NCBI GenBank assembly: GCA_025617375.2
Contig: JAMYGW020000013.1
Coordinates: 434,001-498,000, forward strand
Source: Acarospora socialis
Lineage: Eukaryota; Ascomycota; Lecanoromycetes; Acarosporales; Acarosporaceae
Reading direction: 5' to 3'
DNA: 64,000 bases
In this document: one piece after another, positions 62,231 through 64,000 of the stretch
Layout: each line of letters opens with the position of its first letter
Position numbering within the stretch: position 1 is the stretch's first letter
Notes under the pieces: generated by a model
The model's database searches: none
Seen by the model: the letters and a program-made list of their open reading frames with translations, nothing else
What the model was told of the DNA's origin: nothing
Position numbers and translations under genes: made by a program

Positions 62231-63300
62231 GGCACCGGGAGAGTTGTAACGCGATCTAATGACTACATGAACGAAAAACACTTCATCCAAGATCTCATGG
62301 GCTGCACCTTGAGGTTCGGAGCCTTGCAACGGACCAAAACCAACTGCTGACCCCCTCATATGAAGCACGTAAGGCTGCCCTAAGGGGCTATCACTGATAT
62401 CGAGCTCAACAGGAAGATGCAAGCCGGTTGCGACATGAAAACGCCACAGTCGGGTTGTGTGATAGGATAGACGCTGCAGGCTCATATTACAGAGCCTGGT
62501 GGACAGCCAAGGATAATATCCTTTAAGATACCATGCACTCACTCAAACTACAGCTCATTAACGCACAGTAGAGAGAGTCAGTTTAGAAGCCATTTGAATG
62601 AAAGTGCTGATCGGTGTAATGCTGAACTTGTAATGCTCAAGAGCACTCGGCCTTAGTCATGCCTAAATTACAATAGATGATGCGGTTTGAAGACATCTAT
62701 ATAGCGTGCAAGAAGAGGACTGCGTGTTCGTTGTGGTTCGGGCGCCTCATGCTTGCGCTACTACTGTAAAGCATCTGGGGCCCCAACCCCTTTGATCGTG
62801 CATCTCTCAGCCGTCCACTTGACAACAGCGTATAAGAACTCGATGATATAGAGATGGCTGAAGTACCTCATGTCGAAGCATTCATAGCTTTGTATTCGTA
62901 TCACTGCTTCATGTATGCTCTACAATTGTTCAGAGATTGGTTCAAATTTGTGTGCTACGGCTAGCAAACAAACGGCTTGACAATTTGTCTGCTTGTTGAG
63001 CCGACCGCAACAGGGCAAGTCAAAGGTCAGCTCTAGTAGTATCCAGCTCTGTAGAGCGTCGATTGCTTCTCAAGGAGTAATATATTGCTCTTCATCTTAG
63101 GGGTGTTCCACCCTTTTCACCCTACTACACCATAGCATTAGGCAACGATGTAATCACCTACCTACCTTGGCGTCCCGCCCGCCGTTCTCGGCGTCCTCCC
63201 AATATTTTTTACACGTAGCAAGGCACTGTTCACATTACGTAGCATCCAGCGCGAGCTCAAGCGCAGCGGCCTCGATTACGCAGTCACACGATGCAGCCTG
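62231..63300. other. Intergenic region, 1.1 kb
   Basis: No gene is supported; a CACCTACCTACCTTGG copy of the dispersed motif lies near 63156. Confidence 0.45.
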
Positions 63301-63916
63301 ATGTCCGAATCATCGAGGTCGAGATCCCGCGATGCAGCATCACGCTCGCACGAACGGCACGATGCGGACTATTGGAAAGTGGCTAGATCGCCGTCGACAG
63401 TCCGGGAGCATCCTCAACTGGAACCGGACCGTTACGGGACAGCGGTCACTATGGGCTGCAATACGCGGATGACTTGCGCGAGCTGCAGGCGGAAGTAGAA
63501 TTCGAAGAGGTCTTGTCGTTCCTGTCGGATCGTGGAGCAGTTCTTGACAACAAGGGCGTGCATAAGCTTTGAACGTCGGCCCTCGCAGGACTCCAGTTGG
63601 GACTAGTTTGCTGCTTTCGCCGGACGGTACGGATGGTGTGCTCAAGGTTGCTCTGCTGGATGATTCCGATGGCATTTTGCAGTGAGCTTTAACGTGGGAC
63701 AGGCGGGGATACGAGTCCCTTCCTGCACTCAATGCAAATGCCCTTGTGCGACGGTACAAAACTGCACTGATAATACTCCCCTTCCCCTTTATTGCCCATC
63801 AATTCATCTACGCCGTCAAAGCAGAACCAGAACCAGAAGCAGTCGCAGAAGCAATAGAAGGAGGTCGCCACGCAAACAGATCCGCCGCCTCTCGACTCCA
63901 TGGGCCCGTATCCTGA
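63301..63916 (+). pseudogene. Broken gene at the right edge, unknown family
   Basis: Protein-like sequence runs through three frames in order. Frame A (63301-~63440) starts MSESSRSRSRDAASRSHERH, a Ser/Arg-rich N-terminus. Frame B (~63438-63572) reads HYGLQYADDLRELQAEVEFE, then EVLSFLSDRGAVLDNKGVHK. Frame C (~63566-63916) reads NVGPRRTPVGTSLLLSPDGT, VLKVALLDDSDGILQ, then a TGA at 63683-63685, then TWDRRGYESLPALNANALVR, RYKTALIILPFPFIAHQFIY and AVKAEPEPEAVAEAIEGG. The two frame changes and one stop look like decay of a single gene of roughly 205 codons, or sequencing indels. I found no introns that repair it. The function is unknown. Confidence 0.42.
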
Positions 63917-64000
63917 TCCACTTCCGTACCTTTCTTCCCATTTACGCACCCGGAACCAACTACTTCCCTAAGCCCCACGCCATTCACGTTCTCCGTCGTT

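Overview
The window is a gene-dense chromosomal segment of a filamentous ascomycete (Pezizomycotina). Almost every gene is split by short spliceosomal introns of 45-90 nt with GT...AG ends and often a CTAAC/CTGAC branch site. Several products are families typical of, or restricted to, this group: the fungal V-ATPase c' subunit, a CysA-type acetyltransferase, DUF3431, DUF4336 and a Rho1 GEF with DEP-DH-PH-CNH architecture. I could not settle the class. Exon boundaries were worked out by hand, from splice signals, phase and family conservation; no transcript or database was consulted.

Left part (1-23 kb): a conserved small fungal protein, an SLC35F-type carrier, an MFS transporter, ferrochelatase (HEM15) divergent from KU70, a protein of unknown family, a DUF3431 membrane-anchored protein, an acyl-CoA synthetase with a mitochondrial-type leader, a PKA-like kinase, and V-ATPase c' (VMA11).

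Middle (23-46 kb): ROM2-type Rho GEF, a DUF4336 protein, a MARVEL-domain membrane protein, the SMC5/6 kleisin NSE4 divergent from the PI 3-kinase VPS34, a PPN2-like phosphatase, a t6A-cyclising TCD enzyme and a patatin-like phospholipase with a C-terminal zinc-finger-like tail.

Repeat-rich interval (46.4-50.1 kb): the only clearly non-conserved block. It holds a 189-bp inverted-repeat (MITE-like) element, a candidate two-exon orphan gene, a perfect 18-bp x4 tandem array, and a degenerate Ty1/copia gag relic between short direct repeats that differ only by transitions, as expected after RIP.

Right part (50-64 kb): CysA-type acetyltransferase, an OCH1-like glycosyltransferase, then a compact alternating-strand block ISY1 / MTG1 / BOR1-like / PRP38 / GT8-like. 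The window ends in what looks like a broken gene spread over three frames.

Most of this is housekeeping: haem, DNA repair, vacuole and phosphoinositide biology, cell-wall signalling, splicing and mitochondrial translation. I see no biosynthetic cluster, no CRISPR and no confident tRNA or rRNA. The points most worth a second look are the broken right-end gene, the orphan gene among repeats, repeated C-rich to G-rich skew switches inside genes, and unusual exon structures (13- and 18-nt exons in VMA11; an ATG-only first exon in ISY1).
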